From NCBI GenBank assembly GCA_963845285.1, contig CAWJRO010000006.1:1-64000 (forward strand): 64,000 nt of DNA, read 5' to 3'. Origin of the DNA: Methanobacterium_C sp963845285. Lineage in GTDB: Archaea; Methanobacteriota; Methanobacteria; Methanobacteriales; Methanobacteriaceae. Made by a program: the position numbers and the translations under genes. Below, piece by piece: positions 9,401 to 18,798 of this stretch (position 1 is the first letter of the stretch; each line of letters opens with the position of its first letter). The notes beneath the pieces are model-generated. The model had not been told where the DNA came from. It worked only from the letters and a program-made list of their open reading frames with translations, and ran no database searches.

Positions 9401-9709
9401 TTAAGCAGATCCTTTCTTTTCAGGTTTTTTGATTAATAAAAAAACACCGTAAGCAAGTGCAAGTGCTACAAGAGAACCTATTACAAGTGCTACTATTCCT
9501 CCAAGAGGATTATCTTCCATTCCTGGAAGTTTGTAGTCGTCCATTATGGGAGTAAAGTAATGAACACTATCTATTACAGCAGGGTTCAAAGCATCTGCAG
9601 ATGCGTCCAGTCCGTCAGGATTGGTTGAAGCTATAAACGGTGAAAGAACCGATATCACCACTGCAATGATCACACCAACGATTAAAACGTTTCTGTCTTT
9701 AGGGCTCAT
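9401..9709 (-). CDS. cbiN: Cobalt transport protein CbiN
   Basis: The 102-residue accessory membrane protein of the CbiMNQO cobalt transporter. It has two membrane spans (about 8-26 and 70-92) around an extracytoplasmic loop with the family motif NPDGLDASADAL. Its ATG overlaps the cbiM stop by four bases (ATGA), so translation is coupled. CbiN works with CbiM to load the metal. Confidence 0.93.
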   Translation of the reverse strand: MSPKDRNVLIVGVIIAVVISVLSPFIASTNPDGLDASADALNPAVIDSVHYFTPIMDDYKLPGMEDNPLGGIVALVIGSLVALALAYGVFLLIKKPEKKGSA

Positions 9710-10380
9710 TGCGCAGTCACCTCACTTGTTTCAGGTTCTAAATCTGCCTTTGGTTTTTTCCGGTTCCATGCTAACAGATCTGGTCTTACTTTTTCGATAC
9801 CCATGATAACGATCACAGTTATTATGGCCTCAAATATGCCTATCATTGCGTGATAACCGCCCATGTAAAGAAGACCCAGTCCAAGTGGGAATGTTCCAGC
9901 TATTGCCATTTCCACTGCAGCCAAACAAGCCGCCAGGAATATGGCTAACCATGATGCTATTCCAATAGAAAGTGGTTTGCCTAATGGTTTTCTAAGTGCT
10001 TTAAATGTGTAAAATCCTACAAATCCTCCACAAATACCCATGTTCAGTATGTTCGCACCCAAACATGTTAATCCACCATCTCCGAAAAAGAGTCCTTGTA
10101 TCAGTAGTACCAAAGCAATTACTATTACTGCCGCCCATGGACTGCAGAATATTATGGCAACCATTGCAGCACCAATCATGTGTCCACTTGATCCGAATGG
10201 TACCGGGATGTTCATGGACATTATTGCGAATATACCTGCAGCTAAAACAGCCATCAATGGTATGCTTTTTTCACTAAGATTTTTCCTTGACCATTGAAGA
10301 GCGAAGTACAGTGCTATTATGGCAATTACATAATATACTGCACACTGCCCCAATGGTATAAATCCATCTGGTATATGCAT
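9706..10380 (-). CDS. cbiM: Cobalt transporter substrate-binding component CbiM
   Basis: The 224-residue S component begins MHIPDGFIPLGQC. The free N-terminal amine and His2 of MHIPDG form the metal site in this family, which fixes the start. Six or seven membrane spans follow, with the conserved FGSSGHMIGAAM loop. A strong ribosome site (AAGGAGG) precedes the ATG. It is the first gene of the cbiMNQ unit; the promoter lies about 30 bases upstream. Confidence 0.95.
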   Translation of the reverse strand: MHIPDGFIPLGQCAVYYVIAIIALYFALQWSRKNLSEKSIPLMAVLAAGIFAIMSMNIPVPFGSSGHMIGAAMVAIIFCSPWAAVIVIALVLLIQGLFFGDGGLTCLGANILNMGICGGFVGFYTFKALRKPLGKPLSIGIASWLAIFLAACLAAVEMAIAGTFPLGLGLLYMGGYHAMIGIFEAIITVIVIMGIEKVRPDLLAWNRKKPKADLEPETSEVTAQ

Positions 10381-10406
10381 TTATTATCCTCCTTTTATTT
10401 TTAACT

Positions 10407-10416
10407 TTTATATAAC
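10407..10416 (-). promoter_or_regulatory. TATA box of cbiMNQ
   Basis: On the minus strand TGTTATATAAAAGTT is a good archaeal TATA box. The expected start of transcription, about 25 bases on, leaves a very short leader that carries the ribosome site of cbiM. No cobalamin riboswitch can fit in it. The remaining spacer 10417-10818 shows nothing I can support. Confidence 0.6.
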
Positions 10417-10818
10417 AGCAAAAAGCCCCTAAATGTTTCGTATTGTATTACTATGCTCTAATTTTCGGGAGCGAATGTAATACTCATTATAATAGGCCTA
10501 AAACCATTTAAATCCTTTACGTATCCGAGTTGAAATTTGTATAATATAAAGCTTTCTATGAGTATGATTAAATTTAGGGTTAAACCTCTAAAAGTAATAG
10601 ATAATGTTATTACAAAAACACAATTATAACACTGAAATTTAATAATATTCATTTGGGGGTGTGATATTTACTGAAAGTAGCAAAGATTAAATAGAAAAAC
10701 AAATTTAAATTCTTAATGTTTTTAAATAAATTTTGTTTATTGCTAATTTATATTTATAAAAAAATTTAAAAAAAGAATTCTTAAGTTTTTTAAGTTGAAA
10801 CAACGTAATTTAATCCCG

Positions 10819-11208
10819 TTAAACCTTCCTTCCAGCTAAAACAACTTCAAACTCATCCATGTCCACACTTCCTATTGTACGCAAACATTCTTCGCCATGC
10901 ATCTTCATGAGTTCATCTGGAGTTATACCACTAACTTCTTCAAGGCCTCTAAGGAAATACTTGAAATCAGGACCTAATTCATCTCTTATTCTATAACCCC
11001 GTCCAATATAAATAAGGTCTTCATGGTCGAATTGGGAGGTTAAACCCTTTATCTTAGCCTGTAAAACCTTTGTGGGATATTTATAAGATCCCATTTCCAA
11101 TGCAGACACAATATGCAACGGTACTCCCAGTTCCCTTGAAAGCTCAGCCTGTGTTTTTCCTGTATGTTTTCTGTAGCCCAAAACTAAGTACTTCAATTCA
11201 TCTTCCAT
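10819..11208 (-). CDS. XRE-type helix-turn-helix protein
   Basis: The 129-residue protein starts with a helix-turn-helix of the XRE/Cro kind (residues about 8-55: YRKHTGKTQAELSRELGVPL, then HIVSALEMGSYKYP). The second half (residues 60-129) is a conserved-looking extension of unknown fold with DLIYIGRGYRIRDELGPDF. It is probably a DNA-binding regulator; the target is unknown. GGAGG precedes the ATG. A decayed copy of this gene and its upstream flank is found near 30330-30600, so the locus has been duplicated. Confidence 0.78.
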   Translation of the reverse strand: MEDELKYLVLGYRKHTGKTQAELSRELGVPLHIVSALEMGSYKYPTKVLQAKIKGLTSQFDHEDLIYIGRGYRIRDELGPDFKYFLRGLEEVSGITPDELMKMHGEECLRTIGSVDMDEFEVVLAGRKV

Positions 11209-11355
11209 GATTTCAGCCTCCTACCTTTGTGGATAATAATAGGATCAACATTCTATAAATAATTTTCTAGTAAAAAGTATTACTAAACAGGTTGTTTACA
11301 CAAAAATAATCATAATCCAAAAAAAACTTACAATTTAAACCATTTTCATCCTTAT

Positions 11356-11535
11356 GAGAATTTCTATTAACTTTCATTTAGTGTTGATATTATGTTTGGA
11401 AATAGTTTTATGATATCTATTAACGACCTAATTGATTTATTAATGGCCAATAACTATTTTAAATGGCTATTTATTTGTGATAATTAAGTTACAGCTTTTA
11501 ATATTATTAAATTTCAGAGGTTTTTAGAAATTCTC
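11356..11535 (-). mobile_element. MITE family 1, copy C (180 bp, reverse orientation)
   Basis: Ends GAGAATTTCTA and TAGAAATTCTC are perfect 11-bp inverted repeats. The target duplication is TTAT at 11352-11355 and 11536-11539. The related flank at 30430-30600 has one copy of this site and no element. The rest of the 11209-11939 spacer shows nothing I can support. Confidence 0.92.
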
Positions 11536-11939
11536 TTATTTCAATTCATTAAAATTTCAAGTTATAAGGATCAAAAAGAAGGGGTTTAAACATTAAATTT
11601 TCAAAACCGATCTTTATGTGGCTTTTTTAAACTCAAAATTAAACATTTAAGGGAATGAAATAGGACAAACAAGAATCATCTAACTCATCAACCATATCTG
11701 CAATGAAAAAACATATAGGATTCTTTAGAATAAGCTCAGTCAATTCCAAAGGTACTAAAAAAATGGAATCATTCTATCTTCTCGTAAAACCACAAACATA
11801 ATCTCTAACCAGACACAAACACCATAATAGTATTATAACAGTTACTAATACATAATTAACCATCACAAAACCTATGAAAAAAATAATATAAAAAATAATA
11901 TAATTAGGACTCAACATTTAATATAAGAAAAAATTATTT

Positions 11940-12473
11940 TTACTTTTTAAATTTCAAAGTAAATTCATTATTTTCTTTTTCGTTTATTTCCCCTTCTAAA
12001 ATTTTCTTAAGAAGTTTAAAGGCTTTTTGAATCCCTGATTTTTGTCTTAACATGATTTTAGTAGGACTGGAGGATTTTAAATCTGCAAAAATGTCGGATG
12101 TAGTTGAAATAGTGAATCTTTGCGTTGCAAATGCTATCCCCCCCCTACCAATACCTGCAGTTGTACCAATTCCTATATCTGCATTTGAAATTTTACGAAC
12201 AGACTCTGCCATTAAAAGAGCAACTTCTAAATCTTCTTTTTCTTTGTAAACTTTTATTCCATGGATTGTTTCAAATGGCTGTGGTGCATGAACCTTTAAA
12301 ATGTTAGTAAGCGCCTGAAATGTGGGTATGAATAAACTGCAGACAACACTTATATCTCCAGGAGACTTAAAAAAATCAGAGCTGATAAGGGAGGGATAAC
12401 CCTGACTGAAAGAGTGCAGCTCTTTTCCAACAATTCCATGGGTGAAACATTCTGCTGTTGCTATTCTTATCAT
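11940..12473 (-). CDS. hcgF: FeGP cofactor biosynthesis protein HcgF (UPF0254)
   Basis: The 177-residue protein begins MIRIATAECFTHGIVGKELH, typical of HcgF. In studied methanogens HcgF binds the guanylylpyridinol made by the earlier enzymes; a conserved N-terminal cysteine (Cys9 here) forms a thioester with its carboxyl group, on the way to the acyl ligand of iron. A glycine-rich stretch, GIGTTAGIGRGG, is present near residue 105. It starts four bases after hcgE ends, so the two are co-translated, and it is the last gene of the minus-strand hmd-hcg run. Confidence 0.92.
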   Translation of the reverse strand: MIRIATAECFTHGIVGKELHSFSQGYPSLISSDFFKSPGDISVVCSLFIPTFQALTNILKVHAPQPFETIHGIKVYKEKEDLEVALLMAESVRKISNADIGIGTTAGIGRGGIAFATQRFTISTTSDIFADLKSSSPTKIMLRQKSGIQKAFKLLKKILEGEINEKENNEFTLKFKK

Positions 12474-12477
12474 ATGT

Positions 12478-13116
12478 TCACATCAATGCCCTTAAAATTT
12501 CATTTGTACAAACCCTTGCAACATCGTCCAGAACATAGGGGGTTACTGGAATTTTATCCCTTATGAAACGGCCGGTTGTTATTATGGTATGGTTTTTATG
12601 TATTCCATGGTCTCTAAGTTCTGCTACAGCAGGATTATCTTCATTGACCTTTGAAATATCCATTGCAGATACAGTTTCTTCCATTCCAAAAATACCTGCA
12701 GTGCTTACGGTTTTTGCACCTTCCTTCCAGGCTTTTTTAATTATTTCAGCGGTGATAGGAATGGTGTTTCCACCAGCCATTTGAATTGAGACCACGTCTC
12801 CCCTAACAAGATCCAGATTGTTGCTTGTAAGATTTTCCTTTACTGCAACAATTCTTCTGAAGTCCTCAGGATGGGTTGAAAGTTTTGATAGAAGATCTAC
12901 CTTATACTGATCTGTACTTCCCCCAAAATGATGAAATATCACATCTGATCCAGAAATTTTCTGACCATCAATGGCAGTTATTATGGATGGACCACCTCTG
13001 TGAACATGTATAAGATTAAGGCCTATTCTTATTCCAAGCCTTCCAACACCCACGAGCACAACATTTCCGTGGGGCATAGTTTCCTTTTCTATCACTTTCA
13101 TATCTATTTCATCCAT
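12478..13116 (-). CDS. hcgE: FeGP cofactor biosynthesis protein HcgE (ThiF/E1-like)
   Basis: The 212-residue protein has the nucleotide-binding fold of ubiquitin-activating E1/ThiF enzymes, with the glycine-rich loop VLVGVGRLGIRIG at about residues 20-32. HcgE activates the carboxyl group of guanylylpyridinol as an adenylate for HcgF. The motif ITAIDGQKISGSDV follows, as in ThiF-type enzymes where a D binds ribose. AAAGGTG precedes the ATG. It is separated from hcgD by about 510 bases with a hairpin, so hcgEF may have their own promoter. Confidence 0.92.
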   Translation of the reverse strand: MDEIDMKVIEKETMPHGNVVLVGVGRLGIRIGLNLIHVHRGGPSIITAIDGQKISGSDVIFHHFGGSTDQYKVDLLSKLSTHPEDFRRIVAVKENLTSNNLDLVRGDVVSIQMAGGNTIPITAEIIKKAWKEGAKTVSTAGIFGMEETVSAMDISKVNEDNPAVAELRDHGIHKNHTIITTGRFIRDKIPVTPYVLDDVARVCTNEILRALM

Positions 13117-13265
13117 TTTAACACCTTTTAATTCATAACCCGACGTGCATTCTCTTTTATTTTTAAATCATCAATATGCAAATCTTTATCGATAATTTCC
13201 CATATTTATTATTTGTATCCTTGATTTTAGAAAATTATAACAACAAGAGCTTAGAAAAAAAGTTA

Positions 13266-13335
13266 ATGGGCATAAAAAAATATTTCTAGATACACTTGAG
13301 CGAAACTGTAAAAGAAGTTCTTTTTAAATGCCCAT
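13266..13335. other. Long inverted repeat between hcgE and hcgD
   Basis: ATGGGCAT at 13266-13273 and ATGCCCAT at 13328-13335 are perfect inverted repeats; adjacent A and T runs extend the stem to roughly 18 pairs with mismatches. The loop is about 35 bases. It lies in a 510-base gap in the hcg operon and could be an RNA hairpin, an attenuator or a processing site. Nothing else is seen in this gap (13117-13626). Confidence 0.5.
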
Positions 13336-13626
13336 CTCCTTTTTTGTTTTCAATGTCTCAATTTTTCAATGGCTTTTTGAGGAGTGTTTGAAGATATAAA
13401 AACTCACTCAATTAAATGATCTAATAACTCATATAAATACCTTTTTATAAAAAAGTATTACATTTTGTGGTTTAAAGACCATTATCTTAATAATGCCCCA
13501 ATGTTCTGTGTAATGCTCATTCCACCTTTTCATGTTCATACTTCCAAGTTCATACATCTACAATTTCTGTGAAAATGCAACGTTCTACAAAAAAATTCAT
13601 TCATCTTTTCCAACATTAACCTTAAT

Positions 13627-14370
13627 TTATAAGTTATCATTTATGGTAAATCCTTTAAATTTATTTAAGTCAAGAACCTTCCAGGGTACCCCTGGACATA
13701 TAAGTTCTGTTTCAACACCTATTTCAGATATAAGTTTATTTAAGTCCATAAGTCCCGGGATTTCAGTTGCGTAGTGTGTTGCATCTAAAAGGTTTATTCC
13801 AAGTTTTTGAGCGTAAAGTGCACTTTTATGATCCAAATCACCAGATATATACAGATCGGCATCTTTTTCGACAGCTAAATCTATGAATTTAGGGTTCAAT
13901 CCAAACCCAGATACAACTGCGACCTTATGTATGTCTTCAGTATTTCCAGGGACAAACGTCACGTGATCCGTGGGTAGGGAAGCTGAAACTGTTTCTATGA
14001 ATTGGGAAATAGTGGTTGATCCTGAACATATTCGTCCAATACCTGTTTCTTCATCTAGAACACCTAAAACATCCAGATTCAAGCATTTTGCAAGGGCATC
14101 GTTGGCTCCTCCCTTTACAATATCCCAGTTTGAGTGAACAACATAAACTGGAATTTCTGGCTGAAAGATGGATGGATGGTGGCATACAACAAGGTCCGAA
14201 CCACTCTCTTTGAGATTAAAAGACTCTGGAAGATCCAGCATAACATGAACATTTATCACATCAATATTTTCTGGGTCTCCCCTACCCAAAAATCCAATAC
14301 TATCCCCTTCAACAGCTAAAGAAGGAGGAATTTTATTATCAATCAACTTGAAAAGTTCAGATGCTAACAT
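13627..14370 (-). CDS. hcgD: FeGP cofactor biosynthesis protein HcgD (NIF3-like)
   Basis: The 247-residue protein belongs to the NIF3 family of two-metal proteins. Histidines that typically bind the metals are visible: VVCHHPSIFQ near residue 61 and DATHYATE near residue 215. HcgD binds iron and is thought to deliver it to the cofactor. Its ATG lies inside the end of hcgC (14-base overlap), so the two are coupled. The usual length of the family is about 250 residues. Confidence 0.92.
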   Translation of the reverse strand: MLASELFKLIDNKIPPSLAVEGDSIGFLGRGDPENIDVINVHVMLDLPESFNLKESGSDLVVCHHPSIFQPEIPVYVVHSNWDIVKGGANDALAKCLNLDVLGVLDEETGIGRICSGSTTISQFIETVSASLPTDHVTFVPGNTEDIHKVAVVSGFGLNPKFIDLAVEKDADLYISGDLDHKSALYAQKLGINLLDATHYATEIPGLMDLNKLISEIGVETELICPGVPWKVLDLNKFKGFTINDNL

Positions 14371-15169
14371 GTTCCACCATCGATTTGATTTTAGTCAAAT
14401 TTGCTTCAATTTCAGTATCAACTGAAACTGGTCTGAGACTCGAAACAGTAACTGCAGGTTTTTTGATCATTTCCTGAAATTTCTGAATGTTTTTTTCATG
14501 AAATAAAATGCCTTCGTAGAAATCCATGGATACAACTCCATACAAAACTCCGTCTTCATCTAAAAGATTTTGGAGGCTTTTTAAAAGCACTTGGACTGCC
14601 AATGTCATTGTACCGGATGTTTTGGAGTTCAAACCTCCAGTTTTCAGTATTCCTCTGTTAATAGATTTTGAATTTTCTATCCTTTCAAGGGTCATGTTCT
14701 TCTTCTGGATTGAAGCATCACTGCCCTCAGAGCATGGATCCTCCACAAGAAATACTTTTCCATTGATGTGTTTAATTAGTTCTGTTTTCAATCCTCCGAG
14801 TCCAGTTGTGTCAACAACAAGATCTGCACCTTTTAAAAGTTCAGATACTGATTCGGAATATTGGTAAAATTTAATTTCCCTTGAAGAATCAGTAAGGTTG
14901 GATGAACCCGTTGTTAGTAAACCCTTTAAATGTGGATGTATATCTACCACAGAAACATCTGAAAATTTATTCAATTCTTTTGCCAATGCGCTGCCTGTTA
15001 TATAGGCTCCAAAAATAACAGAATTTTCTATCTGAACATCAATGGAATTTATCCACTCCATTGTGGCTTCAGATTTTATTTTCGATATTTTTTCAATGAC
15101 ATCTTGCACCTGAATTTTTGAAGGATTGCTTAGAACAGTGGAAGTTATTCCATCATAATAATTAGCCAT
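14357..15169 (-). CDS. hcgC: FeGP cofactor biosynthesis methyltransferase HcgC
   Basis: The 270-residue protein is the S-adenosylmethionine-dependent enzyme that methylates the pyridinol ring at C3 during FeGP synthesis. It has a Rossmann-like fold of its own type, with segments such as VIFGAYITGSALAKEL (about residues 51-66) and LVVDTTGLGGLK. Order and length match hcgC in other Methanobacteriales. An AAGGTGAGG ribosome site precedes the ATG. A family-2 mobile element lies between it and hcgB. Confidence 0.92.
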   Translation of the reverse strand: MANYYDGITSTVLSNPSKIQVQDVIEKISKIKSEATMEWINSIDVQIENSVIFGAYITGSALAKELNKFSDVSVVDIHPHLKGLLTTGSSNLTDSSREIKFYQYSESVSELLKGADLVVDTTGLGGLKTELIKHINGKVFLVEDPCSEGSDASIQKKNMTLERIENSKSINRGILKTGGLNSKTSGTMTLAVQVLLKSLQNLLDEDGVLYGVVSMDFYEGILFHEKNIQKFQEMIKKPAVTVSSLRPVSVDTEIEANLTKIKSMVEHVSI

Positions 15170-15205
15170 AATTCCTCACCTTCCAATTGATTTCATTAAA
15201 TTTCA

Positions 15206-15314
15206 GAGGATGTCTCATGATTACTTTTCACATGCAAAATTTGGCTTATTTTTGAATTTAAAGCTTTATTTACCATTATTTTTTTTTGTAAATTCTGAAC
15301 TATGAGACAGCCTC
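15206..15314 (-). mobile_element. MITE family 2, copy a (109 bp), inside the hcg operon
   Basis: The ends GAGGATGTCTCATGATTA and (reverse strand) GAGGCTGTCTCATAGTTC are imperfect inverted repeats. The direct repeat TTTCA flanks the element at 15201-15205 and 15315-15319. It occupies about half of the hcgB-hcgC gap and has no coding capacity. It may have added sequence to the operon mRNA. Confidence 0.78.
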
Positions 15315-15382
15315 TTTCAATAAAAAACAACATTTAAAAAATATAAAATATTCCATAACACTTGATAAATTTTATTTTTTAT

Positions 15383-15892
15383 TCATTCCTTTCTAAAATC
15401 ATCAAAACAATTACTGGAACATTCTATTAATCCAATTCTTTTAAGAGCATAGGTAATTTCTGATCTAACTGCTGTTTCCAGGCTTTGTTTGTGTATTATA
15501 TGTGATGGAGACAGTGAACCCGTTAAAATTCTTCCTTTATTGTCCATCACAATTAACATGGAGCCAGATCCTGGAACTCCCAGACGGCCTCTAGCAATTA
15601 CAAGATCGCATTGACACTGATCAATAGCCATTAAAGCCTTTGAAATCACAGGCATCCGGGTTAAATCTGCAGAATTAGTATTTATATGAAGGTGTTCTGC
15701 TTTTGGAAGTTCAAATTGTCCCAGAACTTCATTTATAACCCTAGTTTTCACATGGTTTTTGTTGGGGACAACAATCTTCTTAGCAGAAAGAATTATGTTA
15801 CGTACAAACTCCACCTCCTCTTCCGTGTCCCCTTTTCTGGTGTTGTTTATGGATTCTCCAAAGGCATTTCTTATTATGTCTTCGAATTTCAT
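15383..15892 (-). CDS. hcgB: FeGP cofactor biosynthesis guanylyltransferase HcgB
   Basis: The 169-residue protein joins GMP from GTP to the pyridinol to give guanylylpyridinol. Conserved-looking stretches are VIARGRLGVPGSGSML and GRILTGSLSPSHIIH. The ATG at 15892 overlaps the hcgA stop (ATGA) and is served by GGAGG inside the end of hcgA, so it is preferred over a start six codons upstream. Translation is coupled to hcgA. Confidence 0.92.
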   Translation of the reverse strand: MKFEDIIRNAFGESINNTRKGDTEEEVEFVRNIILSAKKIVVPNKNHVKTRVINEVLGQFELPKAEHLHINTNSADLTRMPVISKALMAIDQCQCDLVIARGRLGVPGSGSMLIVMDNKGRILTGSLSPSHIIHKQSLETAVRSEITYALKRIGLIECSSNCFDDFRKE

Positions 15893-16941
15893 TTGCCCTC
15901 CAGAGTACATGCTGTACCATTTGTAAGCTGGGCTTTCAATCCCATTTCTTCAATGGTTCTCACAACTTCACGGAGGTTTCCATAACCCGGGGATCCAACA
16001 CCTTTAACCTCAAGGGGATAATTCTCAGGAATAACAGTGGCTATGTTATCTGCTCCAGATATTAAAGAAAATTTAATGTTTTCAGGGCCAATGGTTGGTG
16101 TTGGAACCGTGATCCGGAGGTTTTGGAACATAAGACGTGTGATTGCAATTGTTTTCATTTGATGCATTATCGAACATGGCGGATGGTTTTCCATTGGAGT
16201 GTCACGGTAGGGGTTGAAACCCATTATTGGAACTTCACCCAGTGTTTCGAATCTTTTTAAAAACATCATATGCCTGGCCAGATCATCATATGATTCACCT
16301 ATTCCAATTAAAAGGCCGGATGAAAGTTCAATTTCGTGTTGACATATTTGTTCGCAAGCTTTCACCCTTTGATCCAATGTTTCCCCTGGTTTTAAATTGT
16401 TGAAAAGTTTTTCGTTGGTTGTTTCAAGGTTACAGCAAACTGTGTCTGTCCCATGTTCTCTTAGAATGTTAAGGGATTCGTTTTTAAGATCAGATCCAAC
16501 ATTAACGATAAGTTCAAGGGAAGTGTTACCTTTAACTATTTCTGCAGCTTTAACTGCCTGTTTGCCATTGTAGCCATGGGCTCCAGAACAGCTTATTCTG
16601 GGAATCCCAGATTTTTCAACAACCTTACTTGCAGTGAATATTTCTTCATCAGACTTGAAAAAGGGATGGTTGTAACCTTCACTGGATGTTTTTGCTGCAA
16701 ATCCACAGTACTTACATTTGGGATTTACTTTACAGATGTTGGTAATATGAACAGTTGAAGTTAATTTTATCTTGGAAATATTTGAATCCCTAATTTCTTC
16801 TGCTGTTTTAAAAAGCCTTAATAAATCTTCTGATGATTTTAATTTGAATAAATTTATTAAATCTTCTCTTTCAAGTTCATCCCCTTTTAAAGCCTTTTGA
16901 AAAATTTTATTTATCAAATTAACACCTTGTTTTCTTGTCAA
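15889..16941 (-). CDS. hcgA: Radical SAM protein HcgA
   Basis: The 350-residue radical S-adenosylmethionine enzyme starts FeGP cofactor synthesis by building the pyridinol ring. Its iron-sulfur motif is CKVNPKCKYC (about residues 71-80), i.e. CX5CX2C, which is the unusual spacing known for HcgA; ordinary radical SAM enzymes have CX3CX2C. The rest resembles biotin synthase-like TIM barrels (for example GLLIGIGESYDDLARH). It lies 276 bases downstream of hmd on the same strand. Confidence 0.93.
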   Translation of the reverse strand: MTRKQGVNLINKIFQKALKGDELEREDLINLFKLKSSEDLLRLFKTAEEIRDSNISKIKLTSTVHITNICKVNPKCKYCGFAAKTSSEGYNHPFFKSDEEIFTASKVVEKSGIPRISCSGAHGYNGKQAVKAAEIVKGNTSLELIVNVGSDLKNESLNILREHGTDTVCCNLETTNEKLFNNLKPGETLDQRVKACEQICQHEIELSSGLLIGIGESYDDLARHMMFLKRFETLGEVPIMGFNPYRDTPMENHPPCSIMHQMKTIAITRLMFQNLRITVPTPTIGPENIKFSLISGADNIATVIPENYPLEVKGVGSPGYGNLREVVRTIEEMGLKAQLTNGTACTLEGK

Positions 16942-17217
16942 TAATTCCTTAAACTTTTTTAGTACCCTAAAAAGTACTTTTATTGCATATAAATTTATTT
17001 CTTTTATTTATAAACGTGAATAATTTTAAAAAACCTTTTCAGTATATTTTCCATTTTATTTATCTACTTAGAATGATTTTCGATAGTTATATTTTTAAAT
17101 TTTATTTTCTTAAATAAGATATATTTTTAAATAATAATCTTAATTCTAGGATATTTTATTTTTTTATTGACTTTAAAAAAATTAAAAAAAGTTCTCGTTA
17201 AATAATCCTCTAAATTT

Positions 17218-18234
17218 TTACTGTGAGTACTTTTTAAGTACTTCCATGACTGTTGGAAGGACTTCAGAGGTTGGTCCGAAATTCATGGAGTCACAGGTTC
17301 CAAGAAGTGCACCTGGATCAAGCTTCTCTTCCATATGGTCTATTCCAACTTCTTCCATGAGGTTTGTTATTTGCTCTAGAGATTCCTTAGCCATCATCTG
17401 TGCAAATCCTGCAGGAGCTCCTAATATCTGCATTACAGAATCTCTGTAACTTAGTATACCTGCATAGGTTATTGCTGTTAATGCAGAGCACATATCACAC
17501 ACGGGTCCTGCTAGGTTAACCGGAACTGTGTATGCACTGCCCCTTGCAGCTTTTCCTAACTCCATGAGTTTGTTTATGGTTTCTTCTGATGCATAACCGT
17601 CACCTATGTAAACCTGACCCTTCATTTCTGGAACTGCACCTGGATGGTATGATGTAACTTCTAGATCGTCACGACCTAAATCCTCAAATATTGCTTTGAA
17701 TTTGGTTGTTGGAATTGTACAGGCATGGGTTACAATTGCTCCCTGGGGGATGTCATCAACAAATTTTTTGATTATATTTGGCTGCATATCTCCTTTAGGG
17801 AACCATGTCATTACCCAATCTGCACCTTTAACAGCTTCATTATCATCAGTTGTAACTTTTAAACCTAATTCCTCAGGGTGAACAAAGTGTATAGCTCCTT
17901 CTGGAGGTTTTGGAACTTCAGAGACTAGTTCTTTAACTCTTTCCCTTATTTTTGGCATTACACTTTCAGGATCTTCTTTGTGGGCATCTATAACTTCTTG
18001 GGAGTCAAAGTCTTTTACCACTCTGAAATCTTTATCAAATACTGGATCTGATATAACAACTTCGTCTACACCTGCAAGTTCTTTAAGTTCTACACCCATT
18101 ATTATGGTCGAATGAGCCATGGCTATCTCAGGTTTTCCTACTTTTTCTGCCACTTCACAAGCTCTAGAGAAATTGGTGATCCCACTTGCTGCGTGTGTTC
18201 TGTAACATCCTGCACCTAATATTGCAACTTTCAT
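17218..18234 (-). CDS. hmd: H2-forming methylene-H4MPT dehydrogenase ([Fe]-hydrogenase)
   Basis: The 338-residue enzyme reduces methenyl-H4MPT with H2 using the FeGP cofactor, in the cytoplasm. The ATG at 18234 is chosen because the protein then starts MKVAILGAGCYRTHAASG as in relatives and AGGAG is well placed; the frame reaches eight codons further upstream. Catalytic His14 (YRTHAASG) and the iron-ligand cysteine (Cys172 here, in VTHACTIPTT, equal to Cys176 of M. jannaschii) are present. The C-terminal dimerisation part contains GPVCDMCSALTAITYAG. It heads the minus-strand hcg run. Expression is often nickel-controlled in relatives. Confidence 0.97.
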   Translation of the reverse strand: MKVAILGAGCYRTHAASGITNFSRACEVAEKVGKPEIAMAHSTIIMGVELKELAGVDEVVISDPVFDKDFRVVKDFDSQEVIDAHKEDPESVMPKIRERVKELVSEVPKPPEGAIHFVHPEELGLKVTTDDNEAVKGADWVMTWFPKGDMQPNIIKKFVDDIPQGAIVTHACTIPTTKFKAIFEDLGRDDLEVTSYHPGAVPEMKGQVYIGDGYASEETINKLMELGKAARGSAYTVPVNLAGPVCDMCSALTAITYAGILSYRDSVMQILGAPAGFAQMMAKESLEQITNLMEEVGIDHMEEKLDPGALLGTCDSMNFGPTSEVLPTVMEVLKKYSQ

Positions 18235-18312
18235 ACTATCGCTCCTATATTTAATCAAATTTTCATACTACATATTATTTTTGTAGTACTAATATTATGG
18301 AATAAACATAAC

Positions 18313-18324
18313 GTTATATAAAGT
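18313..18324 (-). promoter_or_regulatory. TATA box of hmd
   Basis: The minus strand reads AAAACTTTATATAACG, a strong archaeal TATA box, about 80 bases before the hmd start codon. A 6-bp inverted repeat (TACTAC with GTAGTA, about 18265-18288) lies close to the predicted transcription start. The centre of the 18325-18798 spacer shows nothing I can support. Confidence 0.65.
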
Positions 18325-18798
18325 TTTGGGTAGTTCCATCCTATTATTACTTATAATCCGAGATTTAGAACTATATTAATACTTTTAAACAAATTTAAAC
18401 AAGTTATTACTTAATGGCCCTGTTTTGGAGGATTTTTATTAAAAACTTTTTTTATAATCAGCATAGGTATGCCATTGGATTTTGGTGTGGAATTAACATT
18501 TCTCAATCACAAAAATCGTTTTGATGATCCAGTTAAAATAGTAATAAAAAAGACTATAGTAATAAATTTTTTAGTTCCATCTATTGCTTCGTGTATATCC
18601 TTCAATTACTCTAATTTTCATTGCATTCTTTAATCTATTCAACTTTCATTAAGAATTGTTATTATTAATTTGGTTATGGAGTTATTAAAAGCATTTATTT
18701 AGAAATTAATCTTTTTAAATGGGTTTTTTGATTTTAAAATCCTAAAAATTAACTTTAATTTATGTTTTAAACAATTTTATTTGAATATATTGATCGAA

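Noticed and set aside
10458..10652. 64-codon frame upstream of cbiM on the minus strand
   Set aside because: No ribosome site, low-complexity hydrophobic product and a position in the promoter spacer of cbiM; no support as a gene.
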